A DNA stretch of 64,000 nt from Chrysogorgia sp. JL179-B06 (Eukaryota > Cnidaria > Anthozoa > Scleralcyonacea > Chrysogorgiidae), in assembly GCA_035772405.1 (NCBI GenBank), contig JAYKKM010000196.1:1820001-1884000 (forward strand), written 5' to 3'. Positions 31,943 through 46,757 of the stretch are shown here, one piece after another. The notes below the pieces were generated by a model. It searched no databases. It had not been told where the DNA came from and worked only from the letters and a program-made list of their open reading frames with translations. The position numbers were made by a program, and so were the translations under genes. Every line of letters starts with the position of its first letter. Position 1 is the stretch's first letter.

Positions 31943-32322
31943 TTACATTCTGAAGAACTCCCGTCTGTTGTAAAAGCCTTCAAACTTCTGACATTTTGAA
32001 GATAACATTTAATACAATCTGGGTTTAAGTTCACTGCTGTATCCCCGCTTCTTATAATCCGCTCCAATTGGAAGCTTGCATGAGCGTTTGAATAGTAGCT
32101 AATCCTTGCTCTGAAAAACTTCTTGCACGAAGTCGAAGTCGAAGTACAACAATTATTGAACGTAACTCCGAGTCTTGAATTTCCACCAGCTAGAAACCAT
32201 TTAGGTGAGACGTCTACTTCGTTAGGCAACAATCTATTATAGATTAACAATGAGAGCAGCAAGTATGAAGTTAATATAAGACAAACATGCCGAGAGCACA
32301 GAAGTGAACGACTATCCGCCAT
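31939..32322 (-). pseudogene. LINE 5' open frame
   Basis: MADSRSLLCSRHVCLILTSY with a hydrophobic N-terminal run, ending NPDCIKCYLQNVRSLKAFTT and a stop right before the endonuclease frame. It is best seen as the N-terminal part of the endonuclease protein broken by a stop. Confidence 0.55.
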
Positions 32323-32324
32323 CT

Positions 32325-32362
<38 letters not shown>

Positions 32363-32387
32363 TATTTAAAATTATCTAAAACATCTA

Positions 32388-32430
32388 GTCATAACACGGT
32401 GTTTCATGCTTAACGCAATCATCAGACGAC
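32388..32430 (-). ncRNA. Hammerhead ribozyme with weak stem II
   Basis: Minus strand: stem I GTCGT/ATGAC (one G-U pair), CTGATGA (32425-32419), short stem II TGC/GCA with loop GTTAA, GAA, stem III ACA/TGT with loop CCG, cleavage triplet GTT. A partial second copy of CTTAACGCAATCATCA follows at 32432-32447, and a TTGAGCACTCT block lies at 32482-32493 in the other orientation. Confidence 0.55.
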
Positions 32431-32559
32431 TCTTAACGCAATCATCATGCAGATCATGCTCTACACGGCGACAACCTTGTATTGAGCACTCTACTTCTGG
32501 GAGATTATCCATGCTTTGGATTATTTTACCTATTTATTTATTTATTTATTTATTTATCA

Positions 32560-32739
<180 letters not shown>

Positions 32740-32929
32740 GGCTGGGAACTACGATTTTCGATATATCTGTTTTGTGTATCATGTACATATAATATCTAAT
32801 ACAAAATTAAAATGACGTCATTTGAGAACGAGGCTCGACCAATCAGAGCCTGCACAAGAGACTTGTTATTGTTAAACAAAAATAATATAAGGCTAAATTA
32901 AAAGTTCAAGAGATATATAATTATCTTGA

Positions 32930-32990
32930 CAAATAACCAAACGTAGTTTTCGACGGAAAGTCATCATCAGGAGTAAAAACATGTTTTCTA
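32930..32990 (-). ncRNA. Hammerhead-like motif, weak
   Basis: Minus strand: CTGATGA (32970-32964), GAC/GTC short stem II, GAAAAC, and AAC/GTT stem III with loop TAC. Stem I pairs poorly. Probably a decayed copy of a Penelope-like terminal motif. Confidence 0.35.
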
Positions 32991-33650
32991 TAGTTCACGC
33001 GTGGAAGTCGGTAAAAAACTTAACTTCAAAGTCATTTTTGGCTTAATCAAACGTAATTTCTACTTATATAATTAGTGAACGTACTGACGCGCGCACTGTC
33101 TGCTCTCAAAAGCGACACTGAAGTGCTGCACATCATTTTCAAAAATATTTATATTTTAAATGCCAAGTTAAGGCCTCTCTTTAGCCTAGGAATCAACGCC
33201 TCCATAATAATTGCAATAACATTAAAATTCCCCAACTCTCTAATCGCATTTTATTTCTAAACTACCGTGCCGGAAATTCTTAAATTGTTACCCGACCTGG
33301 AAAGAAATTACTGTGTGTATATATGATGTGTACCAAATATGTGAGTATCTCAAGGCCACTCTATAATAAACGGTTACAAGTTTCACTTCATGCCTTTATC
33401 TGTAGTTGTATACAATTATATTTCCTATCTGGTCATAAGCCATGGACTAAAAAACAATTTAGTCAAGTTGTTGTGTACAAGGATTGAATCACGGATAACG
33501 CCAATTATATATTAATCTTGTCTAGAGACGAATGTCATGTAAATTCGCCTTTATCTCCGCATTAAAACGTGGCAAATTTCCATTCAACAAATCCAATGTG
33601 TCAATGTTAATATGGAAAAAAACGGATGAAAGATGAGGACATAAGACTAT
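32991..33650. other. Stretch without recognisable genes
   Basis: AT-rich non-coding sequence; the small open frame at 33075-33260 has no known domain. Confidence 0.5.
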
Positions 33651-33654
33651 ATGT

Positions 33655-33775
33655 ATTGAAAGGATTTGTGGTGAAGGAAAATTTCGAGTGTTAGAATACA
33701 TACATTTTAAGACCAAACCGGGACCAGTTGCGAAAAATGCAACTTTAAGGCCTTCCGGTATATATTAAGGCCTTC
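33655..33775 (-). repeat. SINE tail, inverted copy
   Basis: Matches 19995-20100 in reverse orientation (CGCAACTGGTCCCGGTTTGG, then the TGTATGTATTC part). A 17-bp piece AAGGCCTTCCGGTATAT is duplicated at 33750-33785. Confidence 0.65.
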
Positions 33776-33960
33776 CGGTATATATCATATATATAGAAAC
33801 GTCTGTAAATTAAAGCCATAATCGATCTACCTGGAGTTCGCGTCCTTCTTTTATACTCTCACTCTTTACATTTTAAGCGTTTTGGATCCTTTGGATCCTC
33901 CAGTCAAGCGACATCATCGGTTATCAATCTTAAACGAAGCTATGCCAAATTATTACCTAT

Positions 33961-35119
<1,159 letters not shown>

Positions 35120-35120
<1 letters not shown>

Positions 35121-35243
35121 CCTGTAGTCACAGAAGCAAGACACAACACACGGAGTGCTCCAACTGAACAAGTCTCATCGCTGACCAGACAAGAACTCAT
35201 CGGATTGAATGACTTATCGCCTTTTTCATAAACAACAGCCAAG
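35120..35243 (+). other. Possible 5' UTR exon of the IGFBP-type gene
   Basis: The coding start at 36123 sits one base after a good splice acceptor (TCTTTTAACAG ending 36121), so a non-coding exon should lie upstream. A donor AAG/GTAAAC at 35243/35244 after a non-AT-rich stretch is a candidate. The 5' limit is unknown. Confidence 0.3.
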
Positions 35244-36122
35244 GTAAACGAGTTTTTCATACCCTGAATATATCTACAAGTTAATACCGCATTTATCTCC
35301 TTGTTTTAACTCGATTTAACGTGTTGTGTTTACACAAGCGATTGCGCATACTTGCCAAAGCATTAGGATTATACATCGCTCGTTCTAGGAGATTAGTTCT
35401 CGGTCTGAATGTTTGAGTTATTTTATCGGTGAAAAGGTTGTACTCTCTGCTAGCACGACTAAAAGTAAACGTTTAACGCGCAAATGCAGTGTTCGAATAT
35501 CGATTTCGCGAAGCGCCAACAACAAGAGGTGACAATTACCATTCATTGCTCTAAAATACGAAATACAAACAGAAGACTTCCGGATGACGTTGTCTTCGGT
35601 GTATATCATTGAACTACGTATTTAAATTTCTGAAAAGTAAACAACGTGAGGCATCCAAAGAAAGAAAAAAACAAATGTTTCCTCACTTTACAGAAGAAAC
35701 ATATTTCTACAGACCACAGACCACGCGACCTGATAATAATTTGTACATAGATAATCGATGTTTCCGATTACAAGTGCTTACTAAATGTTGACTTTACTTT
35801 CCCGAACTTCGTGAAAACTGAAGAGGCTTTGCAGTAAGTTAAAATAGATTTTTGATGAAATGTTTCTCAACTATATACGATTTCTAAGGACGGCTCTGTT
35901 GACAGATTTACTTTATACTGGAACGCATTTCTGTTGGTGATTGACCTTTGACAAGAAACTGAATGTAAACAATATAGTTCCACTATTTTTTGATATTTCG
36001 TTCAACGTGCATACTATGGGTGAAAACAGCTTGCTCTAGCATCAAAACGCGAGATTTAGTTACATGGGGTAGTAAAAACAAATAACAATCCGATTAATTT
36101 AACTAACTAATCTTTTAACAGC

Positions 36123-36423
36123 ATGGCAATGTTCCACACGATTTTCCTCCTCGTGGTTTTCGTCCCGTCGATTTATGCGTTGTCATGCATTCCATGTAAC
36201 CAGGCACTTTGCGTCGAGCCCATCAACTGTAAAGGTGGTTTGGTAAAAGGTGTGTGTGGTTGCTGTGATGTATGTGCCAAGACACATGGCGAACGTTGCG
36301 GAGGTCCGTGGCGTATCCATGGTCACTGTGCCAAGGGATTAAACTGCGTATCCAGAACCCGGATGAAAAACGAGACTGCAGGTTTTCTTCCCAAGTTCTT
36401 TCAACCTGGAACCTGCGAAACTG
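36123..36423 (+). CDS. Secreted IGFBP/Kazal/VWC-type protein, exon 1 (signal peptide and IGFBP domain)
   Basis: Starts MAMFHTIFLLVVFVPSIYA, a signal peptide with likely cleavage after Ala19. A Cys-rich domain follows with GVCGCCDVCAKTHGERCGG (about residues 43-61), the IGFBP N-terminal hallmark GCGCCxxCA. Splice donor GTACGT at 36424, phase 1; the split codon joins exon 2 as Asp. The start is one base after a splice acceptor (36120-36121). Proteins of this build are extracellular and bind growth factors or matrix partners. The domain order (IGFBP, Kazal, VWC-like) recalls IGFBP7, HtrA and CRIM families without matching one. Ligand unknown. Confidence 0.8.
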
Positions 36424-37710
36424 GTACGTAACTAAGAGCTGCAGCGTCCGGAAGTCGTAAATGAACCGTTCGATGCTTTTTCCAGTAAACCTTAACCTGA
36501 TTATACAATTTGAAAAAAACTCTAAAATATTGGTGTACTGCCAATATAGTGTATAAGAGGTGTTATTTCGAGCGATGATGCGGAAGGCCCTTCACTCCCT
36601 GACGAATTTTGGGCCTTCGATCGAAACGTTCGACCTCTATTTCGACAGTACAACAACCTGCAATTTGTATTTCTACATTATCTACGCAGCATAACACTTT
36701 TATATCATATCTTAATCCAGTTAACCATTGCATTAAAGTTGTCTTTTTATTGATAAGTCGCATGATACACGTCTCATGTTTAAAGTTGCATACACCGTGA
36801 ACATATGTTCCTCTCGTGTGAATATTTCAATATTTTAAACCTAATGCTTTACACTGCAGGGACACGAACAGTGTCGCTCTCTCCAAATGGTGTTAATTAT
36901 ATTAATTTGTGGTCATTTATTTTTAACCACTGCTGATTGAGGGGAACGTGTAGGTAATTCTTTGTTGATTAATCAGTCATCGGATATAACAAAGGATTTA
37001 AGGAGGTCCACGATATGCTGAAACTATTTCAAGATTGTCCGTTTTCTTGAGCTGTGAGCTATAACCCGTTATAATTCAGTTTATCCAAAGAAGCTGCTAA
37101 AATATTAAAAATAAAATGTGTGTTTAATAAACACTTGTGTTTTGTTTAATAAATGTCAAAACCGTGTGAATCCACGATTAGGAGCTGGAAATTTGATCAG
37201 GCAAATAAACCTGTACATGCATGTACACAAAAATTGTATTTCCAATGTTTTAGAAATTATTCTCGAAGATAGTGAATAATACTGATCATATACAACTCAG
37301 TGGCAGTGGTTCTTTCCAACTTTGCAAACAGCTGATTGATAAGTTTAATTAAAATGACATATTCGTAACCTAGGTGGTCTGAGGTGTTGTGTTGAACGAA
37401 TTTACCGACGCAATAAAGTGCTGAAAATATACTTGCATAATCTCAAATATCGCAGCGTCTTCTTCTACCTGTTTTCTATTAAGTATTGGTATAGGGTGTG
37501 ATATTCATGGCTGACGGGTTAGTTGAAATTTAAATAGAGACATGATTGAAATTCAACTGACGGAGAAACCATTTATCGCACAACGTATATAGATAAACAA
37601 TTGTAAACGGAAAAGAATGCACATAATAAACTAAACTGAACTATATAAAAATTGAACGATAAACTAAACTGAACTCTCTATACATATATATTGTTATTAA
37701 TCTGCTCTTA

Positions 37711-38499
37711 AGCCCGGCGCACACTAGAGCTATCTGCTTAGCAAAACTTCATTCGTGACCCATGGCGTAAGGCGTTAGCTCCAGTGTGCTGGGCAGTTTC
37801 GTAATCATTTTGTCACTCGTGCCGTCTTTCACAAATATTCAACATGTTGAATAATTTTTGTCACGAATGACAATTTCCTCTAGTGTGCGGGGAAGTGATT
37901 GCAGCGAGCTTACAACTTTCCGGCAATACGCATGCGTGTTGAGGTTCAAATTTCAAAACAACAAACATGGCGGCACCTAGTGTATTGGTGGCTGATGTAA
38001 TGTTAGACGATCAAATAGCTAATATTTGGCCAGATTATCCATGCCTTTACGATGTGAAATTGCCTGAATTTCTCGGGGTCCTCTGCATTTAGTTCGCGAA
38101 CAAGATTTGCATATACCCCTTGTCCTTGCCGTCTTAAAATCCAACGTTTTGTCCATATCTGTCTGTTTGCTGCTCTTAAACGTCTACGACGTCGCCTCAA
38201 AAGCAACAGAAACAACAATGTTTCTTCGTCTTCTTCCTCCAAATGATCCGCCATGTTTGTTGTTTTGAAATTTGAACCTCAACACGCATGCTTATTGCCG
38301 GAAAGTTGTAAGCTCGCTGCTTTCACTTCCCCGCACACTAGAGGAAATTGTCATTCGTGACAAAAATTATTCAACATGTTGAATATTTGTGAAAGAACGA
38401 AATGCTTACAAAACTGCCCCGCACACTGGAGCTAACGCCTTACGCCATCGGTCACGAATGAAGTTTGGCTAAGCAGATAGCTCTAGTGTGCGCCGGGCT
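37711..38499. mobile_element. PIF/Harbinger-type element with long TIRs
   Basis: TIRs start AGCCCGGCGCACACTAGAGC and reach about 260 bp with small differences. Flanked by TTA on both sides (37708-37710, 38500-38502), the usual 3-bp target duplication of this superfamily. A minus-strand frame (38254-38003) reads MADHLEEEDEETLL, then RRRRRRLRAANRQIWTKRWI and LVRELNAEDPEKFRQF, which resembles the N-terminal part of Harbinger transposases. Only this part is present, so the element is non-autonomous. It lies in intron 1 of the IGFBP-type gene. Confidence 0.85.
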
Positions 38500-38502
38500 T
38501 TA

Positions 38503-41500
38503 TGTTGTCGTTATCGCCTAGTATATGCAACGAAACATTAATAGCTACTGTTCGAGTAACATGTCGTGCCTTATTTATATTCAAATTACGGTTCCCGCCT
38601 AACTGCTATAATTTTAAACTGAACTAGAGAATTAAAATCCTATAAAAATGGCCGAGAGAGAAATTGGCAGTACGAGTGGTTGCTTCGTGATGGGTAAACA
38701 ACATACAAATGTGTACCTGAAGAGTATACGTTTACTTCTTATGTTTCACTCTCTAACGAAGGGAAACGTTATGTGAAAGCTAGCTAGCTTGATAACCCAG
38801 CTATGGTCAAATTACCCGAGCGCATGCATGCACGATAAACAGTTGAAAATGAAAATGCAAAAATTTCCTCCGACAATTTCCTGTCCTTTTATCTCAGTGT
38901 CACACATGTTCTCCCTTCTGTGACGTTCTGTCGGCACCATTTTTGTCGTCATGCTGACTTGATTAATACTTCAAACACATATGGTGCGTGGGTATTAGTT
39001 TGGGGGCGATTAGTTCATGTTTTAAAATCCAACACTCGATATATATTGCGAAGCATATAAAAATGAGGCAAACAGAAAAGACGAAATGACGTGGAAAGAA
39101 AGATCGAAAATAGCCAGGCTGACAAACTGTTTCTGCAACTCGTGCCAGTCATGTGCGCCAGCTGACTTACATAAATCATTGCATATCTTATTTCTTCACT
39201 ACTCATCCATCTCATTATGTTGGCGTTCTATAATTTAAGGGGTGGAGAAGTGACTCGTGTAGCCTGTAGGCTTCATTGGGATTGCCATGCGGTGCTGGTG
39301 CCGCCAATTTACGACAATATTTAAATCATACGAGAGTCATATGATAACGCATTCAAATTTTAGCACTATTCATTCAACGTTCACACCAGTAATCTTTCAT
39401 TACCACACGAGAAATATGTCAACAATTAGTGCACTAAACTTGATATTCACTCATTCAAAAAATAAGGAGGTGGCGAGGGAGGTGGACATGACGACAAAAC
39501 AGTGCACGATGGGTAATCAGGGTCACAACAGTAAACACATATCGCAGATTGCAAAGACCTGTTGAAAATAGTTTATATACTCATGTAAGCTGCGAGAATT
39601 GAACTCAAACTAAGGCAGGTAAACTATATAAACTTAACTTTGGATATGGAGTGTAATTATTGTTATAGACTTGGTTTTTAGTTAAGAAAACGTACTAATA
39701 TAGTGAGCTTGAGTATCAACATCCGCACAAGCTAAATGAAGTTAAACAACAACAGGCGGCGTAGTAAAGAAACGAAATCTATAGCAATCTTTTAATAAGC
39801 ATATTTATTGAGTGATGTAATGCGGTAAATCCAGAGGCTTCAGTAATATAATACGGAAATAATAAACAATAATTACGTCTTGTTATAAGTCTATAACAAT
39901 AATTACATTCCAAATATAAAGTTATGTTTATATAGTTTTTCTAACCTTAGTTTGAGTGCGATTCTTGCAGTTTGAAGGAAAGTATAAACGATTTTCTACG
40001 CGGCTTTGTAGTCTGCGCTATTTTACGTGACCTGTTTTACCATGCATTGTCTGGTCGAAAACGTCTATGTAAACATATTGGTGAGACGGAACGAAAGTCG
40101 ACAGCGCAGGCTAAGGAAAACGTCGCGGGCCAATACGGGCCAGAATCTATTTATTTTCATCCTAAAGTATAAATTGAATTCTCAGTTTTATCAGATAATT
40201 CATCTGGAATTGGAATGACATCAGTGAAGATCTTCGATTTAGTACTATAATGTCTATTACACATTAATTAGCATCATATTGGTTAACTCGGGGATACTAT
40301 TAGCCTACTTGTAGACCCACGGCACCCGATTCTATAGACACTTCCCGACTTTATCTGTACTGTCCTGCACGAAGCAATAGCCTATATTCGTGGTGTTGGC
40401 TCCAAACATAAGTTTGCGCATGAGATCGTAATACATTTACTGTTAGTCTGTTATCTTTCATATTCAACCTCCATTTCAAGCGGACAGCTATTATTAAAAA
40501 GCCGGAAAGATTTTCGTTGAGATGATGACAAAAGAAAACAGAGGAAAAGATAAAGGCTCCAGCCATCGTTTTCGCACAACATAATCCTCAGATTTCAAGT
40601 AGAAAACATGTTTACGTCTGCTTTATTACATAAAATGCAGTGGTTTATAATGATCTCTCACATGTGCCAGATTATCGTGATTCAACCAATCCATGTGTTA
40701 TACTGTTATTCTTTATTTATTGTATGACCACAAGTATATAATTTGAAACATATGCAATTGAAGCGTTTGTTTGGGGTAAGCATGTATGACGTCAAACAGG
40801 AAAAATTATACATTTCCCGATTTCTAAAAAAGACCTATTCCGTGTCCGATTCAGCTTAGAACATAATAAACCCATATTAAGTAGCCTTAAGTACCTAGTT
40901 TATCCCTAATGAGAAGTGATGGCCATATTTATCACTGGAAATATTCAAATAGGATCGTTATTCCAACATTAAAATCTGATAAATCCAATATGCGCGTATA
41001 ATAGTAAGGAACCGACAATTAAAGCAGGAGAGGATTAAATGCATAATTTTTCATGTTTGATGTCTCACGTGCTTTTTCCAGTTCATACTCAATTTTTCTT
41101 CAATAACAATTAATATTCGCGACAATACGCATGACGTCAAGTGTGAAAAAGTAATGCACTGTGATATTTTTAAAAAATATTTATTTCGATAAAGTATTTA
41201 ATTAAAGATATAAATTTTAAATATTTATCTGTTTAAATATTTTTTAAACTTTTTCACGAGTAAAAACACTCGGCGCTATACAAATGGAAACTTGGAGTTT
41301 TGAATCGGTAAACTTTCCAAATGACTTCTTACATGGCGCTTGCGCCATAAAAATGTTTCAGAAACCTTGTTTTCGAACCAACCTTTTCGAAACCTACGTT
41401 TTTCTCTAAGGGACCGGTCATTATGGCCGGGGTGAGGGCCGAAGAGAAAATGGTTGGGTAACTGAAAATTATAAGACCTAAATAGTGAATGGTTGGGTAA

Positions 41501-42029
41501 AATATCACTTCTCCGAATGGTTTAATCTTAAAATTGGAATCTCGTCATCAGTTTTCCTTAGTCATCATTGCACATTAGCTTTTGTTATTGTATTCCTCTC
41601 CTAATTGTTTTCCTTGGATTCCTGCTCTGCGGTATATGGAGATAATAATCTGAAAGTTACAATAGGATCTGACTGTAGAGTATATCTATTTGGGTTTGTT
41701 ATTAAAACTTGTATCGACGATATGCCGAGAATTGCAGGCCTTTATCTAACTTTTTCTTCTTGGGTTGGGTAAAAAATTTTCTTTACCCATAAATGGTTGA
41801 TTGGTTGGGACGGTTGAATTTCTGATCTTAATTTGGTTAATTGGTATTTCTTTCGTTGGTATTTCGGCCTCCACCCCGACATCGATCCCTAATGGACATA
41901 TTTATAACTGAACCGAATATAGAATCGTTATTCCAACATGATAAATCCAATCAATACGCATAATAAAGGAATAGATAAAGCAGTAGAACGTAACCAGAAT
42001 GCTAAAAACGCCATCTATTTTTTTCACAG
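38503..42029. other. Intron 1, remainder
   Basis: AT-rich intron sequence. A palindromic AT-rich stretch TTAAAAAATATTTATTT and its complement lies at about 41168-41258. Nothing coding recognised; the open frames 39287-39565 and 39972-40172 have no domain. Confidence 0.5.
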
Positions 42030-42242
42030 ATGCTTGTAATAAGAAGTGTGGCTTCAAAGAAAAATGCAAGATTTATAAGAGTGGTAGAGCAATGTGTGTT
42101 TGTCCAAGAAGATGTAGTAAAGCTAGGCGTCAACCAGTTTGTGGTTTGCGTAACGGGAAGCAGTACAGAAACAAGTGCAAGCTTAATAGAGACGAGTGCT
42201 TTACTAAGAAAGAGATAGGTCTGGTCCCTGGGTCATGTAAAA
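42030..42242 (+). CDS. IGFBP/Kazal/VWC-type protein, exon 2 (Kazal/follistatin-like)
   Basis: Acceptor TTTTTTTTCACAG ends at 42029. Encodes (D)ACNKKCGFKEKCKIYKSGRA then MCVCPRRCSKARRQPVCGLR and NGKQYRNKCKLNRDECF. The first part fits a follistatin N-terminal-like (FOLN) pattern and the second a Kazal pattern (VCGxxGKxYxNxCxL). Enters in phase 1 and leaves in phase 1 with donor GTAAGT at 42243. As in IGFBP7 and HtrA proteins, a Kazal-type domain follows the IGFBP domain. Confidence 0.8.
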
Positions 42243-43680
42243 GTAAGTAGCCCTTGGTGTTGGCCTCATTTGGTGTTATACTTTATTCATTGTAATATGT
42301 GTTGTTGTTTTAGTGTTAATGCGTGTTAAAATATGGTCAATCGTGCTTGAACGTTCAGCATTTTGAAGTCGTGGCTAAATCGGAGCAAACAATACACACT
42401 ATAAATACACAGAAAACAATGGTTAAATCAAGGCAATGCAGCTTAACCTACAGGCTTATTTAAAAATTGATTGAGAATTCTATATCGTTTCAGAAACCGC
42501 TAGATAAACCATCCAGATAAATGTTAAAGTAAGCACAGCATCAGTATTTACAACACCTAACAAAATAATTTAAACTTTTTCAAACATTTAAGTTTCATTA
42601 GGCCCGGTCTAGACGTCAAACTTACCGAATTCACTATGCAAATTAGCTTAAACAATAGACTAAAGCTCATTTGCATTGAGTTTGACACATGTGAAGTTCA
42701 ACCAGGTCTTTTATTATGAACATATATATATATAATACCTATATGATAGCATACTGTTGACAAGGTTCATAAAAAAATGTAAGCATATAGACTACAATAA
42801 TGTTATTTTAACACACGCAGTGATTAATTTGGTGTAGGTGTATGCAGCGGCCTTCAGAATTAACGAATGAAAGCATTTTCTCACTTTGTAATGATTGATG
42901 TATGAGCATGGTTGATGTTAGAAAATCTTCATAGCACCCATATAAAGTATTGAAATAATTGGAACTTGGGTATCATACTTATTAGCAACATTTCCTAATC
43001 AGTAACTTCTGACATTTTTAAATGGCACTTAGCGTTTATTCAAGCATGCATGCTCAGTCATAAACAAACAAAGCTTCACGCATGGTGCAGGGAGGGAACT
43101 GTTTAATAATACCACCAATAACGGTAATCAGATTTCAAAGTCGCCTGTAAATGATGTTTGTTTAACCTCCACTGTGCTAAATATATATTATTAACAACAC
43201 TGACACTGTCACTGATCAATACTAGCATGAGGCTCCAATTATAAGAAACTGGTTTAAAAGGTGGTATATTTTGCCATCGACAATAACGTTGAATGATGTC
43301 ATGCTATTAATTTAACTTAAATCTGCAGGACTTTAATTTTATTCGGTTTATAACATATTTGCAGTGTAACGACATAAGGTCATAGCTAACACTGATGTAA
43401 AATCAAAATGTCTCTTCAGTCTTGCGTTTGAAACGGTATAAAACAAGCGCAAGAAAGGACACAAGACGAAGAACTCATCTGATTTAATCAAGTAAGATTT
43501 TGCAACGCCTAACTGGCTTATCTTAATTTAATTTCAAGATGGTTCATGTCCGTTAAAATTTGTTTTTCGAGCTTATAATATACACACCCGGAGAATATAG
43601 AAGAACATGTATTTTAACCATTCGCGCAGCCATATAGCAATTTACAAACCTTTTTACTTTTGAAACTTTCGCAAGACACT

Positions 43681-43835
43681 GTAGACCTCTTTCATAATGG
43701 TGGCCAGTCAAAATATTCTTTTATATACATGCAAATTAGCCTTTCTAGCCTCGTTACAAAGAAAATGTTCTTTGGAATTACAGACACACAAACGAGGTCA
43801 GAAAGGCTAATTTAAATGAATATAAAAGAATATTT
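43681..43835. repeat. Dispersed repeat, copy 1
   Basis: GACCTCTTTCATAATGGTGG, then TATATACATGCAAATTAGCC and GTAATTCC-like parts. The same repeat lies inverted at 53612-53745. Internal inverted segments AGCCTTTCT/AGAAAGGCT suggest a MITE. Confidence 0.65.
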
Positions 43836-43840
43836 AATTC

Positions 43841-45050
43841 ACGTCTTCCTCCTTAGGCCTATTTCAAACGTCGAATTTATCATGTGTCGAATCTAATACA
43901 CATTAAGCCCAGTTTCCATATGATCGCAACGATCTTCTGCGATCGATCATATGGAAAGCACTGTACAAGGATTATAGAATTGTACAAAATTCAAAGTTCG
44001 TACAATGCATTCAGTCTATTCATTTCAGACATTTAATTAGAGGTGTATTAAAACTCGTGACACCAGAAATTGTTTTAAAATATCAACTTATCAAATTCCC
44101 ACATCGCTTCTTCGCTTGGATTAAGGATGAAATAGATATTTTCTATTTGAGACAAATTTTTATGCGGCCTCATATAAAATAATTTCAAATATTTCTCACG
44201 GAATATGGACAAGGCCCCTGACCAGACCCGCCTCCTGTCGATGACGGATGAGGTGTTTTCTTTTTAAGCAATACAGTCCGCTTCACGCTCTTGAGCATAA
44301 CACAGACAGTGCAAAAATATTTTTTGAAAAAACATTGAGTGCTCCACACCCTGAAGGTAATTTCTCTAATATAATAATTAAATACTATGGCCATTTAATT
44401 GCTGTCAGAATAACGAGATTAAGTCCATGCTGCGCGGCGGCAAACTGCAGTTATTTTCCGTGTAAAACACGACGTGACCCGCTTCGAGGACGACATACGA
44501 CGTATTGATCTAATTTTGCGTCTAAACAGATCCTAAGTCTTATAATTATTAATCCCGAGAGTAATCTCACGTCTTCCTCCTTAGGCCTATTTCAAACGTC
44601 GAATTTATCATGTGTCGAATCTAACACACATTAAGCCCAGTTTCCATATGATCGCAAGATCGCAACGATCGCAGAAGATCGTTGCAATGATCATATGGAA
44701 ACCGTCATAAACCTGGCGATCCTTGCGATTGTTGCGATCGTTGCGATCGAGACGTTTTATATGGAAACCACTCTTGCGATCGTTGCTATCCTTGCGATCC
44801 TCGCCAAAGTATGAAAGCTGCGAGTTCCTGTCTTTCCTCGAAGATTATTCGCATCCAAGTGTTGTTTTCTCTTCTTCTTCCTTTTCTGTTGTCTTCTACG
44901 CTGTTTAATAGCGAGAATCAGAAGATAGCACGCTTCAAGAACATGCATTTGATTTATAGCCGCCATGTTCGAAACAGCGCGCCAAAGATTCGCGCCCAGT
45001 TTGTTTGTATTATGTTCGACACATGATAAATTCGACGTTTGAAACCACGT
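43841..45050. repeat. MITE family with TTTCAAACGTCGAATTTATC ends (two copies)
   Basis: About 105 bp are nearly identical between 43843-43947 and 44570-44674 (TCACGTCTTCCTCCTTAGGC onward). The second copy continues to 45050, where the inverted end GATAAATTCGACGTTTGAAA closes an element of about 460 bp. Inside are nested hairpins built from GATCGCAACGATCGCAG-like words and CATATGGAAAC. No coding capacity. Confidence 0.7.
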
Positions 45051-46757
45051 CGCACTTTGGTCGTTATATCCTACAGATGCGATGTATTTGATTTGACACA
45101 TGACAAATTCGACGTTTGAAAGTTTCAACCGGGGTGAATTATCCTGCGAAATTTGATATGCAAAAGTGTCTGGCAAGTGAGTCTGTTTGGACTGCTTCAC
45201 TTTGTAATGTCCGCTGAAAAATCACTGTTCAGTGTATAATTTTCCAAACATTAGTACGCATGCTCAAGTCGAATTACATGAGATTGTTCATCCCATTTTC
45301 TTCATGTAATCTTGACTCCCCCCTTAACAAGGTCTTATCGGAATTCTGCGATGAAATGTTATCCCGTTTTGAAAGGCCCCTAAACATGTAGGACGTTGCT
45401 CAATAGACGACGCCACGACGTCAACATTCGCTAAGAGGTTTAGTTTACTTTACCCTGAATACTAATATGAAAAGTGTCAAGTATAAAAAATGTATGAAAA
45501 CGTTGTTCGTGCTGAACGTGATCTATAATGGTATTAACCACTTGGGTTTAAAATAGCATATAGTTATGCAGCAGAGAATGCCGTCGGATCGTCGCCATCT
45601 TGACTTTCGTAAGCTCCTTATAATATATACGACCATACGACCGAAAGCACACCGTGCTAAATGACTGAAAGAAAGAAGCAGTTGCAAGCCTTTTTTGGAA
45701 AACTAGGATAAGAGATTAAGCTCTCACTGCATTTACGTCATAAACATGAATGAGCTTATCAAAATACTGAAAACTATTGGAATCCTAAATAAATCAGGAA
45801 GTAATTTGAGCTGGCCAAAACCTATTTATCCACCAACGACAGATCTTTAATTTTAATGCGCACCGAGCCATTGTTTGCAGTAGGTATCACAGCAGTAAAG
45901 CAATGGGCGATGAACTCAATATGTAGATGTTCGGTCCAATAATCATTATTTATAGCCGTGAAACATATAGTCATTCTGACGTATACGCAACACACTGACA
46001 CGGCATCAATCATCAGCATGAAGTTGGACTTGAGAGAGTGTCAAGGAGGTCGTACTGAAGTCGATTCAGGAACTACGAATGCTGTAAATGACGTCCTAAC
46101 TTGTTTTTCGCAGTCTTGCGAGTGAATATAGACACTTGAAACCAATGGCTCCAAGTTCACTAAATGAGTGATGTAAAAGTGTTTACGTAGGCTGGGTAGA
46201 AATACAATTGAATACCCTAAAAGGTTGGTGTGCTGCCAAAATAGTGTGGAGGAGGTGTAACGACGTTTCCAGCAAATACCCTTCAGGTTGACAATGAGAA
46301 TATGAGATCGTAATGCATTTACTGTCGTCTTTCATGTTATCTTTCATGTTATCTTTCATGTTATCTTTCATTGCACATGCACATCAGCAGTTTTTCAGCA
46401 GCATCACTATGGAAACCAAACTTAAATTGGGGGTGTGTTAGCTATAGCGCGAAGACGAATGTTTGGTAAACCACTTCAGAAATTATTAAACGAAGTCGAA
46501 GATTATCTTTTTTTAAGAAAAATTGTTGGGGGAAATCTTTATCCTTCTAGGGATTTGCGTTCAACCTAAAACCATCGTTATATTTGTTAGCCATGCAGTC
46601 TGATGCGCCATCGTCTAGCTGGCTATATAAGGAAATGTTTCCGTCGATAAAGAGCTTAAGAAAACTATAGGAACGCTGACCTTTTGAGTAAAAAAGCTTG
46701 AGACATATCATTGAAATAAGAAGATATGTATGCAGCAGGGAAGTCTGTGTTTTACTT
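45051..46757. other. Intronic stretch without recognisable genes
   Basis: Contains a 12-bp tandem repeat (TTATCTTTCATG, about 3.5 units) at 46327-46372. Otherwise nothing recognised. Confidence 0.5.
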
